49,444 bases of DNA. It comes from Candidatus Schekmanbacteria bacterium (GTDB taxonomy: Bacteria; SZUA-182). Position numbers and translations under genes: made by a program. Position 1 is the stretch's first letter. Every line of letters starts with the position of its first letter. Below, in pieces: positions 9,143 to 17,525 of the stretch. The stretch lies in contig JACRJN010000069.1 in NCBI GenBank assembly GCA_016235675.1, positions 1 through 49,444 of the forward strand, given 5' to 3'. The notes beneath the pieces are model-generated. The model was given only the letters and a program-made list of their open reading frames with translations, was not told the origin of the DNA and did no database searches.

Positions 9143-9246
9143 GTATTAGGCTTTAGGCTCCGGGCTTCAGGCTCAAAAAGAGACCCTCCCCTGGAGGGTA
9201 TTTGAATTAGCCCAAAGCCCAGAGCCCGAAACCTAATAAAGTATAA
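9143..9246. repeat. Palindromic repeat, family F (copy F1)
   Basis: Inverted repeat rich in GGCTTTAGGCTCCGGGC and its complement GCCCAGAGCCCGAAACC, with an inner CCCTCC/GGAGGG stem. A related copy at 32308-32563 is interrupted by another element. It lies between ankyrin genes 2 and 3. Confidence 0.65.
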
Positions 9247-9274
9247 TTCCGGAGCCACCAGGGAGATTTAACCT

Positions 9275-10366
9275 ATGTTACTTTGCCTGCAAATTATCAC
9301 TATCTTAATTACGCTTATATACTCACCGGCAGCACAGGCTTATAACCTCAAATCCGACCTGTTTACGGCGGCGGAACAGGGCGACGATGAAACGCTGATA
9401 AAATTAGCGGGAAAGCAGGCGAATGTCTCCGCACGGGATGAGAAAGGCGACAGCCCCTTGATTATAGCCACAGAACAAGGGCATATCCATACAATTGAAA
9501 CATTACTGAATTTAAAAGCCGATATGAACAGCGCCGACAAACAGGGCAACACGGCCTTAATAATCGCCTCCGGCCAGGGGAACCATGAAGCGGTCAATCT
9601 TTTATTGAGCAAGGGTGCGAATGTCTTTATTTATAACAGCCAGGGGGAAAACGCCCTGACCACTGCGGTAAAAAATAATCAATTGCCGATAGTGGAAATG
9701 TTATTGAACAAAGGTGCGGAAATCGACAGTTACAATGCCGATTCATATACCGGACTAATGCTGGCCTCTATGGCCGGGAAGCTGGAGATCGTTAAATTGT
9801 TGCTGAATAAAGGGGCAAGCCTGAACGCGGCCACCGACTCCGGCGAGACTTCCCTGATGCTTGCGGCCTCCAAAGGGCAAAATGAGGTGATTAATTTATT
9901 ACTGGAAAAAGGGGCGGACCTAAACGAACCGGACGATTTGGGAAAAACGCTTTTAATGAAGGCGGCTTTCGGCGGACATGAAAAGACTGTCGATATGTTG
10001 CTCAAAAAGGGAATGAAACCCAATGCCCGGACTAAAAAAGGCTTGACGGCGCTTATATTTGCCGCCCAGGAAGGCCAGCTTGATGTGGTTAACTTGCTGC
10101 TGGATAACGGGGCGATTATTGATGCGGGCATAGAGGACGGGTCTACCGCTTTAATGGCCTCGGTTATCAAGGGACACCTGGCGGTTTCCAATCTGTTAAT
10201 CGAAAGAGGCGCTAAATTTTCCGGTCATGACGCCGAAGGACGAGACATCATGAAGCTTGCTGAAGACAAAGGCTATTATGACCTGGTTTTGCTTTTGGAA
10301 CAAAAGGGTTTCAGCCAGGAGCAGAAACCGGCACATAAGGAAGAAATATCTGTGGATAAAAGGTAA
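9275..10366 (+). CDS. Exported ankyrin-repeat protein 3
   Basis: 363 residues. The signal peptide is MLLCLQIITILITLIYSPAAQA. About ten ankyrin repeats then run almost to the C-terminus, with regular 33-residue spacing (KQGNTALIIASGQGNHEAV, DSGETSLMLAASKGQNEVI). GGGAGAT precedes the start. It is separated by only 4 bp from the start of ankyrin gene 4, so the two are likely translated from one message. A binding scaffold outside the cytoplasm is the only supported role. Confidence 0.88.
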   Translation: MLLCLQIITILITLIYSPAAQAYNLKSDLFTAAEQGDDETLIKLAGKQANVSARDEKGDSPLIIATEQGHIHTIETLLNLKADMNSADKQGNTALIIASGQGNHEAVNLLLSKGANVFIYNSQGENALTTAVKNNQLPIVEMLLNKGAEIDSYNADSYTGLMLASMAGKLEIVKLLLNKGASLNAATDSGETSLMLAASKGQNEVINLLLEKGADLNEPDDLGKTLLMKAAFGGHEKTVDMLLKKGMKPNARTKKGLTALIFAAQEGQLDVVNLLLDNGAIIDAGIEDGSTALMASVIKGHLAVSNLLIERGAKFSGHDAEGRDIMKLAEDKGYYDLVLLLEQKGFSQEQKPAHKEEISVDKR

Positions 10367-10370
10367 ACAA

Positions 10371-11468
10371 ATGTCTGGCCGTAAAATAAACACTCCTCGG
10401 GCGAACAGCCTTTCCCTTGTATATTGGGCGCTATACATAACCGCTATTGCCGTTTTAACCCTCTCCATCATGACCAAAATCTGCCATGCCAATGAAATCG
10501 ATACGGATTTATTAGCCTCGGCGGAAGAGGGGGATGTCCCCGGCTTAAAAGAATTATTGAAAAGCGGAGCGAATATAGAATGCCATGACAAAAACGGGTT
10601 AACCCCGCTGCTGGTAGCCGCCGAACAAGGCCATTATATGGCTATCGATTTCCTGCTCAACAAACGGGCTAATATCAATGCCGTATCCGGAAAGGGAACC
10701 GCTTTAATGCTGGCGGCCATGAAAGGACGCAACCGCACCTTGCAGCTTTTGTTGAATAAAGGGGGCAAAATCGAAGCGCGGGATGAAGAGGGCTATACCG
10801 CCCTGATACTTGCCGCAGCCTGTGGCCAAAACAGCAGTATTAAATTATTATTGGACAAGGGGGCGGACATCGAGGCTAAAACTTTCAACGGATTTACCCC
10901 CCTGATGCTGGCGGTCTGGGGCGGTCATGCCCAGGTCATTAAAACCTTGCTGGAGCGCGGTGCAGATTTTCACAGTAAAAACGATGCTGGGCTGACACCG
11001 GTTATGATCGCGGCCGAAGCGGGATATTTGGAAGCAATCCTGTTATTGTTGTCATCGGGCGCCGATATAAACACCCAGGCCAATAACGGGCATACTGCCT
11101 TAATGCTGGCCTCATGGGAAGGCCATACCTGGTTGGTCAAGGCTTTGCTGGCCCATGGCGCCAAAATCGAGGCAAAAGCGAAAAACGGGGAAACCGCTTT
11201 GTTATTGGCAGCCTTAAACGGCCAGACCGATACGGTAAACGTCTTGCTGAATGCCGGGGCTAAAATTAATGCCATAGGCAACGAGGGTGAAACCGCCCTG
11301 CTGCTGGCCACGACAAGCAATCAGGTAAATACCGTCAAAACCTTACTGGGCAAAGGGGCGACGATAAAAGCCCGCACCAATAAAGGAGAAACCGCCTGGG
11401 CCTATGCCGAATCTCAGGAATATGTCGACCTGCTGCTGTTGTTGGAAAAGGCCGGAGCCAGATGGTGA
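10371..11468 (+). CDS. Exported or membrane-anchored ankyrin-repeat protein 4
   Basis: 365 residues from ATG 10371. The ORF track opens at 10257, inside gene 3, but the first 38 residues are a shadow of gene 3, and a hydrophobic export segment (SLVYWALYITAIAVLTLSI) lies directly after the chosen start. Cleavage after CHA is plausible. About ten ankyrin repeats follow, ending at residue 365 with no other domain. It is the most regular of the four paralogues (FNGFTPLMLAVWGGHAQVI). The ribosome site is weak (AAAGG), in line with coupling to gene 3. Confidence 0.85.
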   Translation: MSGRKINTPRANSLSLVYWALYITAIAVLTLSIMTKICHANEIDTDLLASAEEGDVPGLKELLKSGANIECHDKNGLTPLLVAAEQGHYMAIDFLLNKRANINAVSGKGTALMLAAMKGRNRTLQLLLNKGGKIEARDEEGYTALILAAACGQNSSIKLLLDKGADIEAKTFNGFTPLMLAVWGGHAQVIKTLLERGADFHSKNDAGLTPVMIAAEAGYLEAILLLLSSGADINTQANNGHTALMLASWEGHTWLVKALLAHGAKIEAKAKNGETALLLAALNGQTDTVNVLLNAGAKINAIGNEGETALLLATTSNQVNTVKTLLGKGATIKARTNKGETAWAYAESQEYVDLLLLLEKAGARW

Positions 11469-11498
11469 GATTTAAGGGATAATTGACAATGGATAAAT

Positions 11499-11531
11499 GT
11501 GGTGCTGTCAGGGGTTACCTCCTGACAGCTA
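11499..11531. repeat. Short palindrome, family H (copy H1)
   Basis: Inverted repeat GCTGTCAGG ... CCTGACAGC just after the last ankyrin gene. Related sequence occurs at 28941-29001. It could double as a transcription terminator, but no T tract follows. Confidence 0.5.
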
Positions 11532-11565
11532 TTCTTTAATGATTGATAGCGAAATAGTGTATAAT

Positions 11566-11772
11566 AACCTGAGTTCGACATAAAAATGTAGTCCCGTGGC
11601 TTTAGCCACGCATTTTCAGCCTTAGGCTGAGATAAAAGGCATGTTCAGTCCGAAAGGGGTGAATTAACTTGAGAAGATTTAACCACTTGTGAGTCGTTAT
11701 TGCATGGCTTTGCCATGAAAATCAGCCCTAAAGGGCTTTAGACTACGATTTATCTTATCCCGAACTCAGGTT
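11566..11772. repeat. Long palindromic repeat, family C (copy C1)
   Basis: A 207-bp element with terminal inverted repeats AACCTGAGTTCG and CGAACTCAGGTT. The interior holds several hairpins (GTGGCTTTAGCCAC, CAGCCTTAGGCTG, GCATGGCTTTGCCATG, AGCCCTAAAGGGCT). A nearly identical copy lies at 24421-24625 and a variant at 36572-36771. No ORF is supported. Confidence 0.8.
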
Positions 11773-11775
11773 AAT

Positions 11776-11918
11776 ATCGTTTTCTAGTTGTCATTCCCGA
11801 ATGGTGTTATCGGGAATCTGGTTTTAACTGCTTGAAAAACCATATCCGTCCCCGAAGTCTTTATCGGGGGTAAAAGCATTCGGGGATGACAGTGTGTCTT
11901 ATCAACTAGTACACGATT
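11776..11918. repeat. Palindromic repeat, family B (copy B1)
   Basis: The core TGTCATTCCCGAATG pairs with GCATTCGGGGATGACA. The outer arms ATCGTTTTCTAGTTG and CAACTAGTACACGAT pair imperfectly. The same core recurs near 19.7, 24.7, 26.2 and 28.1 kb. It follows copy C1 directly. Confidence 0.75.
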
Positions 11919-11944
11919 TTATAAATAACTGAGTTTATTCTGTC

Positions 11945-12050
11945 AAAAGCGAGGCAGCCTTATCGCCGAAGCAATCTCAAACGCATGGGTAGAGATTGCT
12001 TCGCTCCGCTCGCAATGACGTTTCGGGTCTCTGATTGAGAACGCTACCAA
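11945..12050. repeat. Palindromic MITE-like repeat, family A (copy A4)
   Basis: Family A core, but the left inner arm has lost the GTCATTG half (only AAAGCGAGGCAGCC remains). The right end continues to TTGAGAACGCTACCAA, the same terminus as the copy at 43802-43940. It abuts a likely gene remnant on its right. Confidence 0.7.
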
Positions 12051-12182
12051 TATATTGTCGATTGGCCGGACATGGTGGAAGCCTTTTTATGGCAGGCATC
12101 GCCAAACGGATCGCTACGCCGTAAGGTGCATTTGATTGACGCCGGGCTTAAAAATTACGGGGTTTATCGGGTGGCCAACTAA
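12051..12182 (+). pseudogene. Possible 3' gene remnant after copy A4
   Basis: Starting exactly where the repeat ends, 43 sense codons read YIVDWPDMVEAFLWQASPNG and continue to VYRVAN before a TAA. The composition looks like real protein, but no start codon with a ribosome site is present and a stop (TGA) lies in frame inside the repeat. The simplest reading is the tail of a gene cut by the repeat insertion or by a deletion. I do not recognise the family. Confidence 0.3.
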
Positions 12183-12225
12183 ACTAAATAAACTTGAAGA
12201 ATGATTTGTAACGCTCAGGATAACT

Positions 12226-12417
12226 TTACTCTTTAGGTTTCAACACAATCCGGTGGTCAAGGAGGGAGATTTCTTTCAATTCGGCTTTGATGTTTTTCTG
12301 TTCGCCGTAGATGTTTTGCAGGAAAAATTCGTCGCCTTCCGGGAGGATTATATCGACTTGTTCTAAAAACAGTTCCTCTTTTTCGCCTTTTGTGATGTAT
12401 ACGTTGGCTTCACACAT
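12226..12417 (-). CDS. cooT: CooT-family nickel-binding protein
   Basis: 63-residue protein beginning MCEANVYITKGEKEELFLEQV. It matches the small CooT family, in which Cys2 after the initiator Met helps a dimer bind Ni(II) for carbon monoxide dehydrogenase maturation or general nickel handling. The length and the C-terminal ISLLDHRIVLKPKE agree with the family. A ribosome site AAGGAG precedes the ATG. It is the last gene of a minus-strand set with cbiO and cbiM, which supports a nickel or cobalt role. No CO dehydrogenase gene is in the window. Confidence 0.75.
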   Translation of the reverse strand: MCEANVYITKGEKEELFLEQVDIILPEGDEFFLQNIYGEQKNIKAELKEISLLDHRIVLKPKE

Positions 12418-12431
12418 AAATGTTATTCTCC

Positions 12432-13118
12432 TTAATGTTTGTGCGGCGCTGGCTTATGGTGGGTATCATCATAACATACATCCTTGTCGTTTCCACAGCA
12501 AAACGAAGTAACCAAATCCGGGCGGGCGGCCAAAAACAGTCCGATAACCGAACTGGTTATCAATGCCTCGCACAAGCCGAAAAGCCCGGCGGCGTTGAGC
12601 AGGGAAAATTGCGGCAGGGTTTTGCCGTCTAAAAAGACCATCAAATCCGCCGCAAGGTAGGATAAGACAAAGGAAATCCAGGCGGTCAGGCCGGTAGCAA
12701 TCAAAAATCCCCGGTTTTGGTGTGGCGGGAAAAAGGTTTTAATGATATTAAGCAGATATAATCCGCCGACGCTGGAAATTATGCCGATATTGATTATATT
12801 CGCCCCCATCCCGATTAAGCTGCCCTGAGAAAAAAGCACGGTTTGTACCAGAATTACCAATGCCATGACCAGGCAGGTTGTCCACGGCCCCAAGATCATA
12901 GAAAGCAACAAGGCGCCGCAAAAATGACCCAGCAAGCTGCCGCTTACCGGAAAAGTTATCAATTGAATTAAAAAAACAAATATCGTACCGATACCCAAAA
13001 GGGGGATTTGCACTTCCCGCAGCCGGCCCTTTACCTGGCGATACCCGTAAAGACAAAACCCCAGGGCGATCAGATAGGTTATGACTGCTGTGTGGATGTT
13101 TAGCTCGACCAGACGCAC
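12432..13118 (-). CDS. cbiM: CbiM/NikM-like substrate-capture membrane protein of an ECF metal importer
   Basis: 228 residues with about six to seven membrane segments. The region FPVSGSLLGHFCGALLLSMILGPW to NIINIGIISSVGGLYLL matches CbiM/NikM, which captures Co(II) or Ni(II). The supported start is GTG at 13118, with GGAG 7-10 bp upstream. This start lacks the family's N-terminal Met-His-Ile motif, whose His and amino group bind the metal. In frame just upstream the codons read AHIIPENN, which resembles the lost motif but has no start codon. It is 1 bp from cbiO. No CbiQ (T component) or CbiN gene is adjacent. Confidence 0.75.
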   Translation of the reverse strand: MRLVELNIHTAVITYLIALGFCLYGYRQVKGRLREVQIPLLGIGTIFVFLIQLITFPVSGSLLGHFCGALLLSMILGPWTTCLVMALVILVQTVLFSQGSLIGMGANIINIGIISSVGGLYLLNIIKTFFPPHQNRGFLIATGLTAWISFVLSYLAADLMVFLDGKTLPQFSLLNAAGLFGLCEALITSSVIGLFLAARPDLVTSFCCGNDKDVCYDDTHHKPAPHKH

Positions 13119-13119
13119 G

Positions 13120-13869
13120 TTATTCTCCGGTATAATGTGGGCAAAAGCGGCATTTGAAACGATAATCCAGGCCGTGTTCTTTTATCAAAGGAATATTCTG
13201 GATGAATTTTTCCCGTGTGGTGTCTTCGACCACTTTCCCTTTGGCCAAAACAATAAAACGATCGCAGAGTTGAAACAGGATGGGTAAATCGTGGCTGACC
13301 ATGATTTTGGTACCCGGCAGTTGCTTGATGGTTTCCAGCAGCAGATATTCGTTATGCGGGTCTAAGTTACTGGTAGGTTCGTCGAATACCATAATTTTAG
13401 GCAGCATGGACAGGATGGTGGCGATGGCGACCCGCTTTTTCTGGCCATAGCTCAGATGGTGCGCCGAACGGTGCTCAAAACCGGCCAAACCCATTTTGTC
13501 CAAAGTTTCCTTGACCAGGTTGGCGATTTTCTCCCGCTCTACCCCCATATTCACCAAACCGAAGGCAATGTCATCATAAACGGTCGGGCAAAACAATTGA
13601 TCATCCGGGTCTTGAAAAACTATTCCCACCTGCTGGCGAATGGCTTTAAGATTTTCCTTTTTGACGGGCAAACCGGCAATGGTTATCTCACCTTTACCGT
13701 GAACAATCCCGTTGAGATGCTTTAACAGGGTGGATTTACCGGCTCCGTTATGACCGATAACGGCGACGCTTTCACCCTCTTTTATTTCCAGGCTGATACC
13801 CTGTAAGGCCGGGGTGCCGTCCGGGTATTTGTAATAAAGGTCTTTAATCGAAATTACTGTTTCAGACAA
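13120..13869 (-). CDS. cbiO: ECF-type cobalt/nickel transporter ATP-binding protein
   Basis: ABC ATPase that would power the CbiM-type importer at the inner membrane. Motifs are Walker A GHNGAGKST, Q-loop FQDPDDQLFCPTV, signature LSYGQKKR, and Walker B IMVFDEPTS followed by an H-loop MVSHD. The FQDPDDQLF sequence is typical of CbiO/EcfA proteins. The ORF track starts at GTG 13908. I prefer TTG 13869 because GGCGGAG lies about 8 bp before it and the protein then begins in register with the family (SETVISIKDLYYKYPDG). The C-terminus CRFCPHYTGE carries a cysteine pair. It is the first gene of cbiO-cbiM-cooT. Confidence 0.85.
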   Translation of the reverse strand: MSETVISIKDLYYKYPDGTPALQGISLEIKEGESVAVIGHNGAGKSTLLKHLNGIVHGKGEITIAGLPVKKENLKAIRQQVGIVFQDPDDQLFCPTVYDDIAFGLVNMGVEREKIANLVKETLDKMGLAGFEHRSAHHLSYGQKKRVAIATILSMLPKIMVFDEPTSNLDPHNEYLLLETIKQLPGTKIMVSHDLPILFQLCDRFIVLAKGKVVEDTTREKFIQNIPLIKEHGLDYRFKCRFCPHYTGE

Positions 13870-13965
13870 AATATAACTCCGCCTTCCTTGATTTCCGGTT
13901 TCTTTCACCTAAAAAATTTATTTAAAATTATCAGTTATCAAACAGTTTGTCAAGAATCTATTTAT

Positions 13966-14098
13966 GATGGTTTCGTAAAAAGTCAAAAAATGCACTTTCC
14001 TGTCATTCCCGTGAAAACGGGAATCTAGGATTTTCAGACAGTTAGGATCGGTCTGGATTCCCACTTTCGTGGGAATGACAACTTTTTACGAGACCATC
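13966..14098. repeat. Palindromic repeat, family B variant (copy B6)
   Basis: Outer arms GATGGTTTCGTAAAAAGT and ACTTTTTACGAGACCATC match at 17 of 18 positions. The core is TGTCATTCCCGTG ... CGTGGGAATGACA. The right end touches the stop codon of the large TIR-WD40 gene, so it could also shape the 3' end of that message. Confidence 0.75.
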
Positions 14099-17000
14099 TA
14101 TTTATCCATTGGGGGGTTATTTAAGCCTTCCCGACAATTCAGCAGGGTAAAAGCGTTGAAAATCTCCCCGTCGAAGGGAATTTGTTTGGATTTTTTGTTT
14201 GGGCGCTGCCGCAGGTACTGGCTGATATTCATCCAGCGGATTTTTTCATCTTTAGTGCGGGCAATCAGAAATAGGGGAACGGGCTGATTCTGCCAATGCT
14301 CGATCAGCCAGTCGTTTTTAATGCTAAAGATAATCTGGCCTTCTTTTTGCCGGTTATTATAAAAATCGTTGGATTTTAATTGCAGATAAATCTTCCTGCC
14401 GCTGCCTTGCCCCTCCTCGTCCACAAATTCTATCTCGCCATCGATTCCGTTGTTGGAATTGGTATAGAGGCGGCAAATTTGCCCGGCTTCCCTGGCGATC
14501 AAATAGGTCTGCCCGGCCAGAATTAATTCCATGCTCTCCTTTTCCAGATTGGACTGGGTCATCTTCTCCAATTCCTGCACCTGTTTTTCATGTTTCGTCC
14601 CGGCGAACTTTTGCTCAATTAAATCGAACAAGGGAATTCTGGCGTCGCAGAAATTACAGATTAAATGCCGCTTCCCCGATTGCAGGCGCAGATTGATAAC
14701 CTCCCGATCCGCCGCCGGGTAATTACATTTCGGACAAATATAAAATCTCTCCCGTTCGACATTCAGGGCTTGTCTGAGCAAATGCTCGTGAATATAATTG
14801 ATGAAAATTACTTTAGTGTCATCGGAAACCCCCGATGCAAAAAACACCTCAATCTTGCCGCAAGTCTCGGAAATCTTTTCCAGCACAAACCCGGCGGTTT
14901 GTCCCTTGATGGTCAAAAATTCGGCCCCGTTTTTCCAAAAATCTTTCTTCTCAAAACTGTCGCTATAGCAAAACCTTACCACTAAGGTATTGTAAATTTT
15001 ATCCACATCCCCGTTAAACCGATAGATGAGAACAGTCTGGGGATGGTTAGGCATTTCCGGGACTTGCCGGTTAAACAGCGCCGGGAAAACCAACTGCCGT
15101 CCGCCGGGGGTATCCTCGCGCAGGCAAAGCGCTTGATCGACTAACGCTTGCCGCAGCGCCCACAACAAAACCTCTTCATCCTCTTTGTTCAATCTTTTTA
15201 TCGGGTTTAAATCAAATGCTCCCTTTAAAACATCCTGCTCCGGAATACAAGCCAATCCCCCTTGATTACCACAGGCGGTTTTTATTAACGCTAAAGCGTA
15301 ACTATTTAATAATTCGGGGCAAAGAAGCACAAAATTCCCGAATGCCAGGGGCTTGACCAAGCCTTTGCCGGACAAAAGCCCTACCACATTATACAGATCT
15401 TTTTCGCTAAAAATTTCATCGGGCAGGGATAGCTGTAACTGTTGGCGCAATTCATCGTAACGCAGCAAACAGACCCCTGCCTCTTTCAACCTGACGATAA
15501 CCTCCTGTAATCCCTTGTATAAACTGGTCGTCGACACCCAAGGCAGTTGATTCCAGGGGATATTTTCCGCTAAAGCCGCTTTCAGTTCCTCGATCCCCGT
15601 TCCTGATTTGGCGCTGGTTTCGAAATAGCCGGCATACCCTTGCTCCCTGCAGAACCGTTCGATGTCTTCCCTGGGAATTTGCGGCTGGCTTAGATCTGTC
15701 CGCAAGGAAAGCAAAATCTTTTTAGGATCATGTTTTAGCACCGTGCGCAGTTTTTTGCCCCATTCTTCCAGTTCATGCCAGGGTTTGGGCTTGGCGGGAT
15801 CAATCACCACCAGTGCCAGGACGGTTTCATCCCAAAATAATTGATGCACCAGCCGCTGCTGTGTCTGGCCGGAAAAATCCCAAAGCAGAACCTCCCGCTG
15901 CAAATCCGGCTGATCCGGGGCAGGCGGCAGTTTGAGCGTTAAAATTTTTAGGTTTTGATCGGTTACGGCGGTATCCCAAATTCCTGCGGCCAGACGTTGG
16001 CATAAGCTGGTTTTCCCTGCACCATTTTCCCCGATAATCACGACTTTGGCCGTAGCATACCGTATTTGCGGTTCTTCCGCGGCTGCCGGCAGGATTTCTG
16101 TGCTAACCTGCGGCCTGATCGCGGATATTCCGCAAAGACGCCAGATATTAACATTGTTATCGTCACCGCCGGCCAGCAACTGATGGCCATTGGGGTTAAA
16201 GGCAAGGCAATTAAAATCCTTTTTCCCCCGCAAGGTTTGCAGACAGATTCCGCTTTTCAACTCCCATAATTTAATCGTGTGTTCCATCGAGGCAGAGGCG
16301 ATTACCTGCCCGTCGGGGGATGACGCAACCGCCCAGATCGGCTCCTTGTGCCCCTCGAAAACCGCCGCACATTTGCCCGCGGCGATGTCCCACAGGCGTA
16401 AAGTCTTATCATGCGATCCGGATAACAAATATTGCCCGTCGGGAGTCAGCGCTAAAGAGGAGACTGAGTTCATATGGTCATCTAAGGTCAGCAAGCATTT
16501 TCCCGCCTCCAAATCCCAGATTTTAATAGTCTTATCCGCCGCACCCGAAACAGCCAGCTTGCCGTTGGGCGTGATTAGCGCCGACCAGATACCGCTGCCA
16601 TGACCCCGGAGGGTTAGCAGACATCCGCCTGAGTCCAAATCCCAAAGCTTGAGGGTACCATCGTTGGAAGCGGATAAAATTTGCCGGGTATGCGGTCTGC
16701 CCGCAAGACTGAGAATCGAACGGGTATGGGCTTTAATGGTACGCAGGCATTCCCCGGAAACCAGATTCCAATGCTTCAGATTACCGTCTTCGGCGCCGGA
16801 AACAAATTCCTGGGCGCCGGGTAAAAGCGCAAGAGCGCGGACACCGGCATCATGGCTGCCGAAGGTTTTTAAACATTCGCCGTTGACTGCGTTCCATAAT
16901 TTTATGGTCTTGTCCATTGAGGCAGATAAAGCCTGCTTGCCGTCCAAAGAAACAGCCACAGCCCAAATCTGATGGCGATGTCCGGTTAAGGCTTTTTCAT

Positions 17001-17511
17001 AAACCGCCGCCGGTTTTTCGGCCTTCGCGGGTTTTATCTCCAAAGCGGCAGGCTCTTCTAAAACAGTTTCAATCTCGCATTTAGCTTTTATTATATTTAT
17101 TAATACGTTGAAAGCTTGCTCCGGATTCGATCCGCCGTCTAGATACTTATAACGTTTGATGGAATCCGGGACTTTGCAGTTCTGCAAAAGCAGCGGGATA
17201 AAGATCCTCGGCTCATCCTTGGGGGAACGAAATAATCCGCTGTCTTTCTCAAGCAAATCCCATCCGGACTGAAAAAAATCGGGACTCATTAATATAACCA
17301 AAATCTGCGCATCAAATAAATTTTCTTTTAAATCTGGATAATTATTGGCGGTAGAAGCAAGCGGTAGCGACAAATATTTAATTCGCTCTTTGGCAAACAA
17401 GCCGGTTAATTTCGACGCAGCCTGGGCGTCAGATGAATTATAAGCCAGCAAAACAGCATATTTATATTTATAAGCGCTTAAAATCATTAGGTCTCTCTTG
17501 ACAAGATTCAT
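14098..17511 (-). CDS. TIR - seven-bladed WD40 - Roc/COR GTPase - zinc ribbon - DUF4365 multidomain protein
   Basis: 1137 residues in one frame. Residues 15-145 form a TIR domain, with SPDFFQSGWDLLE placing a Glu (88) where the NAD-hydrolase Glu sits. Residues 177-458 hold seven WD40 repeats at exact 42-residue spacing (SMDKTIKLW, SNDGTLKLW, AADKTIKIW), a full propeller. Residues 487-650 are a Roc GTPase: P-loop GENGAGKTS, switch DFSGQ, TSAKSG; the NKxD motif is replaced by RTDL. A COR-like winged-helix region follows (660-810). CPKC (926) and CNFC (952) form a zinc ribbon. Residues 989-1125 resemble DUF4365, a PD-(D/E)xK nuclease-like family (GIDGEIEF ... YLQLKS). The layout of sensor, GTP switch and two possible effectors suggests an NLR-like defence or stress protein; that is inference. 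ATG 17487 is an alternative start. No partner gene is adjacent. Confidence 0.85.
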   Translation of the reverse strand: MNLVKRDLMILSAYKYKYAVLLAYNSSDAQAASKLTGLFAKERIKYLSLPLASTANNYPDLKENLFDAQILVILMSPDFFQSGWDLLEKDSGLFRSPKDEPRIFIPLLLQNCKVPDSIKRYKYLDGGSNPEQAFNVLINIIKAKCEIETVLEEPAALEIKPAKAEKPAAVYEKALTGHRHQIWAVAVSLDGKQALSASMDKTIKLWNAVNGECLKTFGSHDAGVRALALLPGAQEFVSGAEDGNLKHWNLVSGECLRTIKAHTRSILSLAGRPHTRQILSASNDGTLKLWDLDSGGCLLTLRGHGSGIWSALITPNGKLAVSGAADKTIKIWDLEAGKCLLTLDDHMNSVSSLALTPDGQYLLSGSHDKTLRLWDIAAGKCAAVFEGHKEPIWAVASSPDGQVIASASMEHTIKLWELKSGICLQTLRGKKDFNCLAFNPNGHQLLAGGDDNNVNIWRLCGISAIRPQVSTEILPAAAEEPQIRYATAKVVIIGENGAGKTSLCQRLAAGIWDTAVTDQNLKILTLKLPPAPDQPDLQREVLLWDFSGQTQQRLVHQLFWDETVLALVVIDPAKPKPWHELEEWGKKLRTVLKHDPKKILLSLRTDLSQPQIPREDIERFCREQGYAGYFETSAKSGTGIEELKAALAENIPWNQLPWVSTTSLYKGLQEVIVRLKEAGVCLLRYDELRQQLQLSLPDEIFSEKDLYNVVGLLSGKGLVKPLAFGNFVLLCPELLNSYALALIKTACGNQGGLACIPEQDVLKGAFDLNPIKRLNKEDEEVLLWALRQALVDQALCLREDTPGGRQLVFPALFNRQVPEMPNHPQTVLIYRFNGDVDKIYNTLVVRFCYSDSFEKKDFWKNGAEFLTIKGQTAGFVLEKISETCGKIEVFFASGVSDDTKVIFINYIHEHLLRQALNVERERFYICPKCNYPAADREVINLRLQSGKRHLICNFCDARIPLFDLIEQKFAGTKHEKQVQELEKMTQSNLEKESMELILAGQTYLIAREAGQICRLYTNSNNGIDGEIEFVDEEGQGSGRKIYLQLKSNDFYNNRQKEGQIIFSIKNDWLIEHWQNQPVPLFLIARTKDEKIRWMNISQYLRQRPNKKSKQIPFDGEIFNAFTLLNCREGLNNPPMDK

Positions 17512-17525
17512 CCAGGGGCTAAACG

